DNA of 41,527 nt from Bacteroidales bacterium (lineage in GTDB: Bacteria; Bacteroidota; Bacteroidia; Bacteroidales; UBA932). Below, one piece after another: positions 8,259-16,673 of this stretch; positions within the stretch are counted from its first letter, which is position 1, and the number at the start of each line of letters is the position of its first letter. A program made the position numbers and the translations under genes. The DNA lies in NCBI GenBank assembly GCA_017614795.1, contig JAGABD010000041.1, forward strand, positions 1 to 41,527, given 5' to 3'. Under the pieces are notes generated by a model. It did no database searches. It was not told the DNA's origin and saw only the letters and a program-made list of their open reading frames with translations.

Positions 8259-8960
8259 ATGTTCCTGTTCAAAAGAAAGAAGGCCATAGACCTCGGCGGA
8301 TTCAACGACTGCCACAGCCATATCCTGCCCGGCGTGGACGACGGCGTGAGGAAGATGTCCGACAGTCTGGACATACTCGACGCGTACGAGAAGGAAGGCA
8401 TCCGCGAGGTGGTGTTCACTCCCCATATAATGGCCGACGTGCCCAATACGCCGGAGGACCTGAGGAAGCGTTTCGAGGCCTTCAAGCAGGAATACAAGGG
8501 CGGCATCAAGCTGCACCTGGCGGCGGAATATATGCTGGACTCGGCCTTCCCCGCCCTGCTGGAATCGGAGAACCTCCTGACCCACGGCGACGGCAGGCGC
8601 CTTCTGGTAGAGACCTCCTATTACCAGCCGCCGATGGACTTCGACAATCTGCTTTTCGAGATACAGACTCGCGGCTACGAACCCGTTCTGGCGCACCCCG
8701 AGCGCTACGTCTATATGGAAGACAAGGACTATCAGGCGCTTCGCGACAAGGGCATAACCCTTCAGATGAACATCGGTTCGCTGGCCGGCCTGTACGGCGA
8801 AAGGGCGCAGAAAAAAGCCCTCAAGCTGTTGCTCGCGGGCTTTTATACGATGGCGGGAAGCGATATCCACAGTCCCCGCATGATTCCCCATTTCCTCGAA
8901 ACGAAACTCGGCGACAAGGAAGCCGAAGCCTTCGAGGCCATCAAGGGCTTCTCTATTTGA
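8259..8960 (+). CDS. CpsB/CapC-type PHP-family tyrosine-protein phosphatase
   Basis: 233 aa. PHP-fold metal-binding motifs are visible in order: D-C-H-S-H at about residues 17-21, TPHIM near 48-52, LAAEYM, LAHPERY near 142-148, and the closing GSDIH at about 206-210. This is the arrangement of Wzb/CpsB/YwqE manganese-dependent phosphotyrosine phosphatases that control bacterial tyrosine kinases in capsule or exopolysaccharide assembly. No kinase or polysaccharide gene is adjacent, so the partner is not known from context. Length is slightly below the usual 250 aa. The 3' end overlaps the convergent nucleoside kinase gene by 8 bp. Confidence 0.88.
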   Translation: MFLFKRKKAIDLGGFNDCHSHILPGVDDGVRKMSDSLDILDAYEKEGIREVVFTPHIMADVPNTPEDLRKRFEAFKQEYKGGIKLHLAAEYMLDSAFPALLESENLLTHGDGRRLLVETSYYQPPMDFDNLLFEIQTRGYEPVLAHPERYVYMEDKDYQALRDKGITLQMNIGSLAGLYGERAQKKALKLLLAGFYTMAGSDIHSPRMIPHFLETKLGDKEAEAFEAIKGFSI

Positions 8961-10620
8961 AACTCGAGCCTCCTACGAATTCGCGGAGAAGCGAAGTCAG
9001 AGGAATCTCGCTGTCCGATACCGGAGTGAAATAGTGTATGAACTTCAGCAGGCGATGCGCCTCGCTGTATTCGGGGCAATTCTTCGGCACGCTGCGAAGA
9101 ATCGGTTCCGCGTGGTTGCGCAGCACGGCGAATTCAATAAGGTAGGCCGAATTGAACATCACGTCCGCCTGCTCCTGGAAAGGATAGATCCATTCGTCTT
9201 CCGCAGCCCTCACCTTAGGCCACTGGCTGATGGTTTCCCTGGCGGTGAAAGCTCCCTTGTTGCAGTCGCGCACGATGCGCCTGAGCAGGCGGTTGTCGCT
9301 GGTTGGGATGCAGTTGTGGTTGTCGAGGGGGATACCGGTCAGAGTAGAAATGAATATGCGGTACTTGCGGTTGTCGGGAATCTTCTTGGTAAGCTTGGGA
9401 TTCAGCGCGTGGATACCTTCGAGAATTATTATGTTCTGCGGTCCCAGCTTGTACTTGCGGCCGTTGTATTCGCGTTTCCCGGTGACGAAGTTGAATTCGG
9501 GCACCTCCACCTCTTCTCCGTCGAGAATCTTGCGCAGGTCGCGTTCCAGCGCCTTGTGGTCCACCGTCTCGAAATTGTCGAAGTCGAAGCTGCCGTCCGG
9601 CAGGCGCGGAGTCTTCTCCCTGTCCACGAAATAGTCGTCGGTACTGAAGGTGAGGGGCCTCAGGCCGCAGGCCTTGAGCTGGACGCTGAGCCTCTTGGAG
9701 AAGGTCGTCTTACCCGAGCTCGAAGGGCCGGTGATGAGCACCAGGCGCACCTTGCTGCGCGAGCGATAGCGCTTTTCTATCTCCTCCGCCATCTGCACTA
9801 TCTTCTTTTCCTGGAGGGCTTCAGCTATCTGGATGAGGTCGCTTCCGCCGCCTTCGAGCAGGGCGTGGTTAAGGTCTCCAACCGTACGCAGGCCCATGAT
9901 ATTGTTCCATTTGATGTTCTCCGAGAACATCGCGAAGGTCTTGGGCTGGTCCACATAGGGCGCAAGTTCGTAAGGATTGTGCTTGCTGGGGCCTACCAGA
10001 AGCATTCCCTTGTGGTAGAGTTTCAGGTCGAACACCTTCAGCCAGCCAGCGGTGGGCACCAGGCGTCCGTAATAATAGTCCGTGGTGCGGCCGAGGGTGT
10101 AATAGTTCATATACACCTCTCCGCTTGTTTCCAATAACTTCACCTTGTCTTCCAGGCCTTTGTCCTTGAAGATGCGGATCGCCTCCTGAGTCTGCACCTC
10201 GTAGCGGTGGAACGCCATGTTCTTGTCCACGAGCTGCTGCATGCGGGCCTTGATTTTGTCCACGTCGTCCTGTGTCACGGGCTTCTTGTCGGCCTTCGCC
10301 AATTCGCAGTAATACCCGTGGGAGATGGGGTGCTCGATATAGAGTTTGCTACCCCTGAAAACATCTCTGGTCGCCTTGCACAGAAGGAAGCTCAGCGAGC
10401 GGATGTAGACGCGCATTCCGCTGGGCGAAGTGCAATCCAGAAACTCGATGTCGCGGCTGTTGTAAACCCTGAACTTAAGCCCCTGGGAGACGTTGTTAAC
10501 TCTCGCAGAGACAATGGGATAAGGCCTTTCGAAGCTGAATTCCGACAGCATATCGAGGAGTGTGGTTCCCTCCCTGAAAGATTTGCTTGTGCCGGTGTTT
10601 TTGCAGAAGACGTGAATCAT
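8953..10620 (-). CDS. Nucleoside (uridine-type) kinase with TGS and ThrRS-like N-terminal domains
   Basis: 555 aa. Residues 1 to about 60 look like a TGS domain (GTTLLDMLSEF); about 60-200 resemble the second additional domain of threonyl-tRNA synthetase (RSLSFLLCKAT, IEHPISHGYYCEL); the C-terminal half from about 290 is a uridine kinase/phosphoribulokinase P-loop domain with Walker A GPSSSGKT (298-305), the FSTDDYF block and a LEGIHALNP block. Members of this family are widespread in Bacteroidota, and one homologue in Thermotoga has been described as a broad nucleoside kinase. Start at 10620 is chosen because a TATATTTG box ends 5 nt upstream of it; the longer in-frame extension to 10761 would run back through both promoters. 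The ThrRS-like half lacks the HxxxH editing motif (RSLSF at that place). Confidence 0.88.
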   Translation of the reverse strand: MIHVFCKNTGTSKSFREGTTLLDMLSEFSFERPYPIVSARVNNVSQGLKFRVYNSRDIEFLDCTSPSGMRVYIRSLSFLLCKATRDVFRGSKLYIEHPISHGYYCELAKADKKPVTQDDVDKIKARMQQLVDKNMAFHRYEVQTQEAIRIFKDKGLEDKVKLLETSGEVYMNYYTLGRTTDYYYGRLVPTAGWLKVFDLKLYHKGMLLVGPSKHNPYELAPYVDQPKTFAMFSENIKWNNIMGLRTVGDLNHALLEGGGSDLIQIAEALQEKKIVQMAEEIEKRYRSRSKVRLVLITGPSSSGKTTFSKRLSVQLKACGLRPLTFSTDDYFVDREKTPRLPDGSFDFDNFETVDHKALERDLRKILDGEEVEVPEFNFVTGKREYNGRKYKLGPQNIIILEGIHALNPKLTKKIPDNRKYRIFISTLTGIPLDNHNCIPTSDNRLLRRIVRDCNKGAFTARETISQWPKVRAAEDEWIYPFQEQADVMFNSAYLIEFAVLRNHAEPILRSVPKNCPEYSEAHRLLKFIHYFTPVSDSEIPLTSLLREFVGGSSFK

Positions 10621-10625
10621 ATCCA

Positions 10626-10633
10626 CAAATATA
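10626..10633 (-). promoter_or_regulatory. -7 box of the nucleoside kinase gene (leaderless spacing)
   Basis: Minus-strand TATATTTG followed by TGGAT and the ATG at 10620, a 5 nt gap. Confidence 0.6.
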
Positions 10634-10655
10634 CACAACTTATCCGCATTTTTTA

Positions 10656-10663
10656 TATCTTTG
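10656..10663 (+). promoter_or_regulatory. -7 box of the porin-pot operon
   Basis: TATCTTTG, an exact match to TAnnTTTG, 37 nt before the ATG at 10701. It is the only promoter-like element seen ahead of the five-gene unit, whose genes all overlap. Confidence 0.6.
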
Positions 10664-10700
10664 CCGCAAAGTTGAACCAAATAAATTTTTATGCGGCCTA

Positions 10701-11738
10701 ATGAAGAAATTCCTGTCAGTGTGCGCAGCATTCTTGCTGCCTTGCTGCCTCTTGTTCTCACAAGAGGCTGACAACTCCGGCGCAGGTGCCGAGTTGTCTA
10801 TCGTTCCGAGGCTCGACCTCGGTATCAGTGGCCCTGTGGGTAATAACGACGGCAACGTCGAACCGACACTCGGCAATTCTTCAATCTACTCCCTTTTCGA
10901 GGGGAACATTTCAGAGCACATTTCCTTCTATCTCGAGAACCATTGGGCGAGCTTTGGCCTGGTGGACAAGAAGTTCGACAAGGACGGCCTCCTGGACCTC
11001 TACAGGCACACCGGGCATTCCGACTGGGACAACTGGCTGAACGCGGCGTACCTCCAGTATGATTTCGACTCCGGGTTCTGGGCGAATCTCGGCAAGAACA
11101 TGCTCTATATGGGCGGCATCGAGTTCGACGAGTACGACTTCAACGTGCACCCGATGATGGCATCCACGCTCTGGAACAATTTCCAGCCTTTTCAGTGGCA
11201 GGTTTCCGCAGGATGGAGCAATGAAAGCACCACCCTGGGCCTTCAGATGAGCACATCCCCTTACGGCGAACATCCTTTCACCAGCGGTCTGTACAGCTAT
11301 GCCGCCCAGTGGCGCGGCGAATACGGTCCGGTGGCGAACATCTGGAGTTTCGCGATGGTTGGCAAGGGAGACGGCGAATACTATCCCCTGCTTTCCCTCG
11401 GCCAGAGCTTCAGCATAGGCGAAAACTTGACAATCAGCGCTGACTACAGCAATGCAGTTTCTCTCGACGTGCTCGACAAGGGCCACTCCGCCTACGCGGG
11501 CATCTCCTGGAAGCCTCTCGACCAGTTCGCATTCGTAGGCAGGGCGGGAATGGAGAGCTCGAAATGGTATGAGTTTGGGGGCGACCGCACACGATGGAAC
11601 TTCGGCGGCGGAGTGCACTGGTTCCCGCTCAAGGACAGCGAGGATCTCCGCGTCCACGCAACCTTCTCGCGCAACAACGTTTACGGTTGCTACGAGGCGC
11701 TCGTGGGTGTCATCTATCATCTCAACTTCTCCCTCTGA
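10701..11738 (+). CDS. Porin-like outer membrane beta-barrel, first gene of the pot operon
   Basis: 345 aa. Signal peptide [20 protein letters not shown], then alternating amphipathic strands with many aromatic residues ([37 protein letters not shown]) and a final strand ending YHLNFSL. This is the composition of a small porin, perhaps related to phosphate-selective porin O/P-like barrels, but no specific family is recognised with certainty. Its TGA overlaps the ATG of potA as TGATG, so translation of the two is coupled. The inference is that it lets polyamines, or a related cation, cross the outer membrane to feed PotABCD. The two cysteines in the signal peptide are not in a good lipobox context for a lipoprotein. 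Confidence 0.75.
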   Translation: MKKFLSVCAAFLLPCCLLFSQEADNSGAGAELSIVPRLDLGISGPVGNNDGNVEPTLGNSSIYSLFEGNISEHISFYLENHWASFGLVDKKFDKDGLLDLYRHTGHSDWDNWLNAAYLQYDFDSGFWANLGKNMLYMGGIEFDEYDFNVHPMMASTLWNNFQPFQWQVSAGWSNESTTLGLQMSTSPYGEHPFTSGLYSYAAQWRGEYGPVANIWSFAMVGKGDGEYYPLLSLGQSFSIGENLTISADYSNAVSLDVLDKGHSAYAGISWKPLDQFAFVGRAGMESSKWYEFGGDRTRWNFGGGVHWFPLKDSEDLRVHATFSRNNVYGCYEALVGVIYHLNFSL

Positions 11739-13132
11739 TGCCGAAAGACGAACACATCATCAACATCGCGCACCTCTCCAAAAGCTACGGGGACAAGAAA
11801 GTGCTCGATGACATCAACCTCTACGTCCGCGAGGGCGAGTTCCTTACCCTGCTCGGACCTTCCGGCTGCGGCAAGACCACCCTTCTTCGGATCATCGCTG
11901 GCTTCATGCGTCCCGACGAAGGCGCCGTCTTCCTTGAGGGAAAGGACCTTCTGGACACTCCCCCGCACCTGAGGCCCTTGAACACTGTATTCCAGCGCTA
12001 TGCGCTCTTCCCCCATCTCGACGTCTACGACAACATCGCCTTCGGCCTCAAGCTGAAGAAGGTGCCCGAGGACGAGATAGACAAGCGCGTGCGCAAGGTG
12101 CTCAAACTCGTGGCGATGTCCGATTACGAGGACCGCGACGTGGAGACCCTCTCCGGCGGCCAGCAGCAGCGCATCGCAATCGCGAGGGCCATTGTCAACC
12201 AGCCCAAGGTGCTTCTTCTCGACGAGCCTCTGGCGGCACTGGACCTGAAGATGCGCAAGGATATGCAGATAGAGCTCAAGGAGATGCACCAGAAACTGGG
12301 CATCACCTTCATATATGTCACCCACGACCAGGAAGAGGCCCTTACGCTCAGCGACACGATAGTCGTCATGAACGAGGGCAAGATCCAGCAGATAGGCACC
12401 CCCACAGATATCTACAACGAGCCCGTGAACTCCTTCGTGGCCGACTTCATCGGCGAGAGCAACATCCTTAACGGCACCATGCTCGAGGACAAGCGCGTGA
12501 GCTTCATAGGACACGATTTCGACTGCGTCGACAAGGGCTTCGGCGAGAATGTCCCCGTGGACGTTGTAATCCGTCCGGAAGACATATATATAAAGAAGAA
12601 TACCGAAGGCGAGCAGTTCACGGGCGTGGTCCGCACCTGCACTTTCAAGGGCGTGCACTACGAGATGTTCGTGGACACCGACAGCGGCAACGAGCTGATG
12701 ATCCAGGACTACAACGCCTTCGAGCCCGGCACAACCGTCGGAATGCACATCCACCCGAACGACATCCAGGTGATGAAAAAGGAGCGCGTCAACAACAGCT
12801 ACTCCGGAACCGTCACCGGCGAAGGCAAGGTCGAATTCCTCGGCGCCGAATGGGAATGCCGCACGAACGGCTTCGAAGATGGCGATGAGGTGATCGTCTC
12901 CGTCGATTTCGGCAAAGTCGACCTGCTCGACCACGAAGACGACGCCGTCACTACGGGCAACGTGGACTTCATCCTCTACAAGGGCGACCACTACCATCTC
13001 ACCATCAAGACCGAAAGCGGCGAGAAGATATGGGTGGACACCACAGACGTATGGGACAAGAACGACTTCGTCGGCATACGCATACTTCCCAAGGACATCC
13101 GTTTGAGCAAAGCGCAGAAGAAAGATGAATAA
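11738..13132 (+). CDS. potA: Spermidine/putrescine ABC transporter ATP-binding protein
   Basis: 464 aa ATPase that powers polyamine import at the inner membrane. Walker A is GPSGCGKTT (about residue 45), the signature LSGGQQQR, Walker B VLLLDEP and the switch histidine in VTHDQEEAL. The C-terminus is longer than in E. coli PotA (378 aa): two TOBE-like beta regions follow the ATPase, one around 285-370 ([18 protein letters not shown]) and a second around 380-460 ending [13 protein letters not shown]. The start overlaps the porin stop (TGATG) and the end overlaps potB by 8 bp. Upstream in-frame sequence back to 11594 lies inside the porin gene and was discarded. Confidence 0.95.
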   Translation: MPKDEHIINIAHLSKSYGDKKVLDDINLYVREGEFLTLLGPSGCGKTTLLRIIAGFMRPDEGAVFLEGKDLLDTPPHLRPLNTVFQRYALFPHLDVYDNIAFGLKLKKVPEDEIDKRVRKVLKLVAMSDYEDRDVETLSGGQQQRIAIARAIVNQPKVLLLDEPLAALDLKMRKDMQIELKEMHQKLGITFIYVTHDQEEALTLSDTIVVMNEGKIQQIGTPTDIYNEPVNSFVADFIGESNILNGTMLEDKRVSFIGHDFDCVDKGFGENVPVDVVIRPEDIYIKKNTEGEQFTGVVRTCTFKGVHYEMFVDTDSGNELMIQDYNAFEPGTTVGMHIHPNDIQVMKKERVNNSYSGTVTGEGKVEFLGAEWECRTNGFEDGDEVIVSVDFGKVDLLDHEDDAVTTGNVDFILYKGDHYHLTIKTESGEKIWVDTTDVWDKNDFVGIRILPKDIRLSKAQKKDE

Positions 13133-13898
13133 GCGTTCGACCTGGGCACTGCCTTATTTCATATTCCTGGTGCTCTTCGTGGTGCTCCCGCTGGTTCTGG
13201 TTGTGATCTATTCCTTCCAGGACAATTCAGGGCATTTCACGCTGTCGAACATAACCAACTTCTTTTCGGACAAGGATTCCCTCGCCACCTTCGCGCTTTC
13301 GATAGAAGTGGCGCTCGAGAATACCGCCCTCTGCATCCTCATAGGCTATCCTGCGGCATATATTCTTGCCGACAGGAATCTCAACAGGAGCGCTGTCACG
13401 GTAGTCCTCTTCATCCTGCCGATGTGGATAAACGCGCTGATGCGCACGCTCGCTACCGCCGAGCTATTCACCATGGCCGGCGTGGCGCTCGGAAAGGGCA
13501 CGCTGCTCTTCGGTATGTGCTACGACTATCTGCCGTTTATGATCTACCCCATCTACAACCAGCTCAACAAGATGGACAAGTCATACGCGGAAGCGGCGCA
13601 GGACCTTGGCGCCACCCCGGGAGAAGTCTTCCGCAAGGTGACTCTCCCCCTCTCGATGCCGGGAGTCTGGAGCGGCGTGATGATGGTGTTCATGCCTACC
13701 GTATCGACCTTCGCAATTTCTGAGTTCCTCACCAACAACAAGATAAAGCTCTTCGGTACCATAATCCAGGAGAACATCAACAACTCGATGTGGAACTACG
13801 GCGCGGCTCTTTCGCTCATAATGCTCGTGATAATCGGCATAACGACCTTCCTGCAGGGCAGTGACTCGCAGGAGGATACTGTAGGAGGGACTGTGTGA
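13125..13898 (+). CDS. potB: Spermidine/putrescine ABC transporter permease PotB
   Basis: 257 aa inner-membrane permease with six predicted segments, beginning [19 protein letters not shown]. The EAA loop that docks on PotA is visible as [25 protein letters not shown]. PotB and PotC form the channel through which the substrate delivered by PotD passes. Starts inside potA (8 bp overlap) and ends in a TGATG overlap with potC. Somewhat shorter than E. coli PotB (about 285 aa) but complete. Confidence 0.95.
   Translation: MNKRSTWALPYFIFLVLFVVLPLVLVVIYSFQDNSGHFTLSNITNFFSDKDSLATFALSIEVALENTALCILIGYPAAYILADRNLNRSAVTVVLFILPMWINALMRTLATAELFTMAGVALGKGTLLFGMCYDYLPFMIYPIYNQLNKMDKSYAEAAQDLGATPGEVFRKVTLPLSMPGVWSGVMMVFMPTVSTFAISEFLTNNKIKLFGTIIQENINNSMWNYGAALSLIMLVIIGITTFLQGSDSQEDTVGGTV
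13883..13888 (+). promoter_or_regulatory. Shine-Dalgarno sequence of potC
   Basis: AGGAGG lies 9 nt before the ATG at 13898 (6 nt before an in-frame GTG at 13895). A strong Shine-Dalgarno is unusual here, where most starts lack one; it falls within the last codons of potB and may help re-initiation. Confidence 0.5.
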
Positions 13899-14698
13899 TG
13901 AAGGCTTCGAGAATCATATCCAGAGTATACATCTGGCTGCTTCTGGTGGTGCTTTACGCCCCCATCCTTTTCATCGCGGTGTTCTCCTTCACCGAGGCCA
14001 AGTCGCTCGGCAACTGGACGGGTTTCTCGCTGGACCTCTACAAGAATCTCTTCACGGGCTCGATGCAGAATTCCTCCGGGCTTATGTCCGCCGTGAACAA
14101 CACTCTCCTGATCGCCCTCATAGCCTCCACGGTTGCCACTTTCCTCGGCACGCTGGCGGCCATAGGCATCTCGCGCCTCAAGCCCCGCAACAGGCAGGTA
14201 ATGAGCTTCCTGAACAACATCCCGATGATCAACCCCGACATCATCACGGGCGTTTCGCTCTTCCTGCTCTTCGTGTTCCTGCACATCTCCCAGGGCTACA
14301 CGACCGTGGTGCTGGCGCACATCACCTTCTGCACTCCCTATGTGGTGCTGAACGTGCTTCCCAAGCTCTCGCAGCTCAATCCCAACATATATGAAGCGGC
14401 GCTGGACCTCGGAGCCACGCCGATGCAGGCCCTGCGCAAAGTGCTCGTGCCCGCGCTGAGGCCCGGAATGATATCGGGCTTCATCCTTTCGTTCACGATG
14501 AGCCTCGACGATTTCGCGGTGACCTTCTTCACGCGCGGAACCATCGGCCTGGACACATTGTCCACATATATCTACGCAGATGCGCGCAAAGGCGGCCTCA
14601 CCCCCGAGCTGAAGCCGCTTATGACCATCATCTTCCTGGTCATCCTCGTGGTGCTTCTGGTAATCAATATGAGAAAACCCAAAACAACAGAACAATAA
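13898..14698 (+). CDS. potC: Spermidine/putrescine ABC transporter permease PotC
   Basis: 266 aa from the ATG at 13898; a GTG one codon earlier (13895) cannot be excluded. Six membrane segments, N-terminal FSFTEAKSLGNWTGFSL periplasmic loop typical of PotC, and an EAA loop IYEAALDLGATPMQALRKV. Pairs with PotB as the membrane channel of the importer. ATG overlaps the potB stop (TGATG) and the stop overlaps the potD ATG (TAATG), so the whole set appears to be one translationally coupled unit. Confidence 0.95.
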   Translation: MKASRIISRVYIWLLLVVLYAPILFIAVFSFTEAKSLGNWTGFSLDLYKNLFTGSMQNSSGLMSAVNNTLLIALIASTVATFLGTLAAIGISRLKPRNRQVMSFLNNIPMINPDIITGVSLFLLFVFLHISQGYTTVVLAHITFCTPYVVLNVLPKLSQLNPNIYEAALDLGATPMQALRKVLVPALRPGMISGFILSFTMSLDDFAVTFFTRGTIGLDTLSTYIYADARKGGLTPELKPLMTIIFLVILVVLLVINMRKPKTTEQ

Positions 14699-15996
14699 TG
14701 AAAATCAGGACTTTGGCAATTGCCGCCGCGATGTTTGCGGCAGTGTCGCTCTCGGCTGGCCCGAGGGGCGAAATTCTCAAGGTTTACAACTGGTCGGACT
14801 ACATCGACGAGTCCGTGCTGCCCGAATTCGAGCAGTGGTACGAGCAGCAGACCGGCGAAAAGATCAAGGTCATCTACCAGACCTTCGACATCAACGAGAC
14901 GATGCTCTCCAAGATCGAGAAAGGCCAGGAAGACTATGACGTAGTGTGCCCTTCGGACTACATCCTCGAGCGTATGCTCAACCAGGGTCTTCTCATTCCC
15001 CTCGATTTCGCATCAATTCCCGATTCGATCAATTACATCGCCAACAACAAGTCGCCGTACATGCAGCGCATCTTCCGCGAAATCAATCCGGAAATCGATG
15101 CCAACGACTATTCCGTACCCTATATGTGGGGTACTTCCGGAATCCTCTACAACACGAAATATGTGACGGACGAGGAGGCTTCGACCTGGGATGTCATCCG
15201 CAATCCCAAGTTCGCGGGCAAGATTCTCATCAAGGACGCTCCCCGCGACGTATACTGCCCCGTGCTGATTTACCTGAAGCAGGATGAACTCAAGTCCGGC
15301 AAGGTGACTCTCGCCGATCTCATGCACGATTCCTCCGACGAGTCCCTTGCGGCCGTAGAAGCCTATCTGAAGCAGGTCAAGGACGGCGTGCTGGGCTGGG
15401 AAGCCGACTTCGGCAAGGAGCAGATGACAAAGGAACGCGGCGTCGTTTCCCTGAACTGGAGCGGTGACGCCGTATGGGCCATAGAAGAGGCCGCGGCATT
15501 GGGCGTCGAGCTCAAGTACGTAGTTCCCAAGGAAGGTGGCAACGTCTGGTTCGACAGCTGGGTAATCCCCAAGTATGCCAAGAATGCGACGGCCGCAACC
15601 TGGTTCATCGACTTCATGTGCCGTCCGGACATCGCCATACGCAATATGGAGGAGACCGGCTATGTTTCAGCCAACGGCGCCATCGAGGTGCTCGAGTCGC
15701 AGATCGACGAGGAAAAGCCCGCAGTGGACCTCAGTTATTTCTTCGGCGAGCAGGCCTCGGCGGTCCACGTGGACGAGACCCTCTATCCCGGCAGGGAAAT
15801 CATCGAACGCTGCGCCCTCGAGCACGACTGGGGCGAGGATACCGCGAAGCTTCTTGCGATGTGGTCCCGCGTGAAGGGAGACAATGCCAGCAATTTCACC
15901 TATGTTATTATAGGGATAGCGCTCGCAGGCCTCATGCTTGGTTTCATCCTCTCCAAAAAGAAGAAGAACCGCCACGGCAAAGGCAAGCGCAAATAA
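14698..15996 (+). CDS. potD: Polyamine-binding protein PotD with a C-terminal membrane anchor
   Basis: 432 aa extracytoplasmic solute-binding protein. Signal peptide to about residue 20 (MKIRTLAIAAAMFAAVSLSA), then the family opening LKVYNWSDYIDESVLPEFE, the QTFDINETMLSKIE block, VVCPSDYI and the polyamine-site regions PYMWGTSGILYNTKY and LNWSGDAVWA. Unlike the free periplasmic E. coli PotD (348 aa), it has no lipobox and instead ends in a hydrophobic helix (about 402-419) followed by a very basic 13-residue tail rich in Lys/Arg. The topology predicts a protein tethered to the inner membrane with its tail in the cytoplasm, next to PotBC. The stop is 17 bp from the convergent trmO stop. Confidence 0.93.
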   Translation: MKIRTLAIAAAMFAAVSLSAGPRGEILKVYNWSDYIDESVLPEFEQWYEQQTGEKIKVIYQTFDINETMLSKIEKGQEDYDVVCPSDYILERMLNQGLLIPLDFASIPDSINYIANNKSPYMQRIFREINPEIDANDYSVPYMWGTSGILYNTKYVTDEEASTWDVIRNPKFAGKILIKDAPRDVYCPVLIYLKQDELKSGKVTLADLMHDSSDESLAAVEAYLKQVKDGVLGWEADFGKEQMTKERGVVSLNWSGDAVWAIEEAAALGVELKYVVPKEGGNVWFDSWVIPKYAKNATAATWFIDFMCRPDIAIRNMEETGYVSANGAIEVLESQIDEEKPAVDLSYFFGEQASAVHVDETLYPGREIIERCALEHDWGEDTAKLLAMWSRVKGDNASNFTYVIIGIALAGLMLGFILSKKKKNRHGKGKRK

Positions 15997-16013
15997 TTAT
16001 TATATAATAAGGA

Positions 16014-16673
16014 TTAAAGGACGGCGGCCACTGTAAGGACGCCGTCTTTTACTTTGAAACGCACGTTCCTGCCGGCGAATGCCAGGCCGTAGTCCCGCTC
16101 GGGGTCGTCCTGGTATGCGGGGCGCGGATCCTGTGCGAGAATCTCTTCCAGGGCGCGCAATTCATCCTTGGAGAAGAATCCGGCCATCGGCTCGGGGATG
16201 ACGACCTCCAGCGGCTTCCACTCGCCGCCTGCAAAGCCTTCCCGGACACCTGGATGGGCGTCGGAATATGCCAGATAGGGCTTTACGTCGTAAATTGGAG
16301 TACCGTCGGCAATGTCCGCTCCGCTGACCTCTATCGTTCCCTTTTCAGGGTTCACCGCCTCTATCTTCACGCAGGAAAGACCGATTGGATTGGGCCTGTA
16401 CGGAGAGCGGCTCGCCCATACTCCTATACGTTCGTTGCCGCCGAGACGCGGAGGACGCACGGTCGGATGCCAGTCCTCTCCCCTGTTCAGGTTGAATTCC
16501 CACAGAATCCAGAGCCTTTCGAAGCCTTCCAGGCCCCTGAACGCTTCGGGCGCATCGTATCCCGGCAGGAATTCAATGACTCCGCGTAAAGACGGAGCAA
16601 GTCCGGCCTGCCTGGGCAGACCGAACTTCTCAGCCAGTGGTGAGCGGAATACCGCGACCTGTTTGATTTCCAT
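16014..16673 (-). CDS. trmO: tRNA (N6-threonylcarbamoyladenosine-37) methyltransferase TrmO
   Basis: 219 aa. TrmO (TsaA/YaeB) uses SAM to methylate t6A37 to m6t6A in Thr tRNAs. The N-terminal domain carries the signature ASRSPYRPNPIGLS around residues 87-100, and the segment SGADIADGTPIYDVKPYLAY matches the family's second motif. A C-terminal extension (FKVKDGVLTVAAVL) is as in bacterial members. The ATG overlaps the gcvPB stop (TAATG read on the minus strand), so it is the last gene of the glycine cleavage operon, an unexpected partner for a tRNA-modification enzyme. Confidence 0.9.
   Translation of the reverse strand: MEIKQVAVFRSPLAEKFGLPRQAGLAPSLRGVIEFLPGYDAPEAFRGLEGFERLWILWEFNLNRGEDWHPTVRPPRLGGNERIGVWASRSPYRPNPIGLSCVKIEAVNPEKGTIEVSGADIADGTPIYDVKPYLAYSDAHPGVREGFAGGEWKPLEVVIPEPMAGFFSKDELRALEEILAQDPRPAYQDDPERDYGLAFAGRNVRFKVKDGVLTVAAVL

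Noticed and set aside
8163..8891. In-frame upstream extension of the coiled-coil/GH88-like gene to 818 aa
   Set aside because: It runs antisense through the CpsB-type phosphatase gene and lies upstream of the promoter box at 8214-8221; the signal peptide at 8162 fixes the start.
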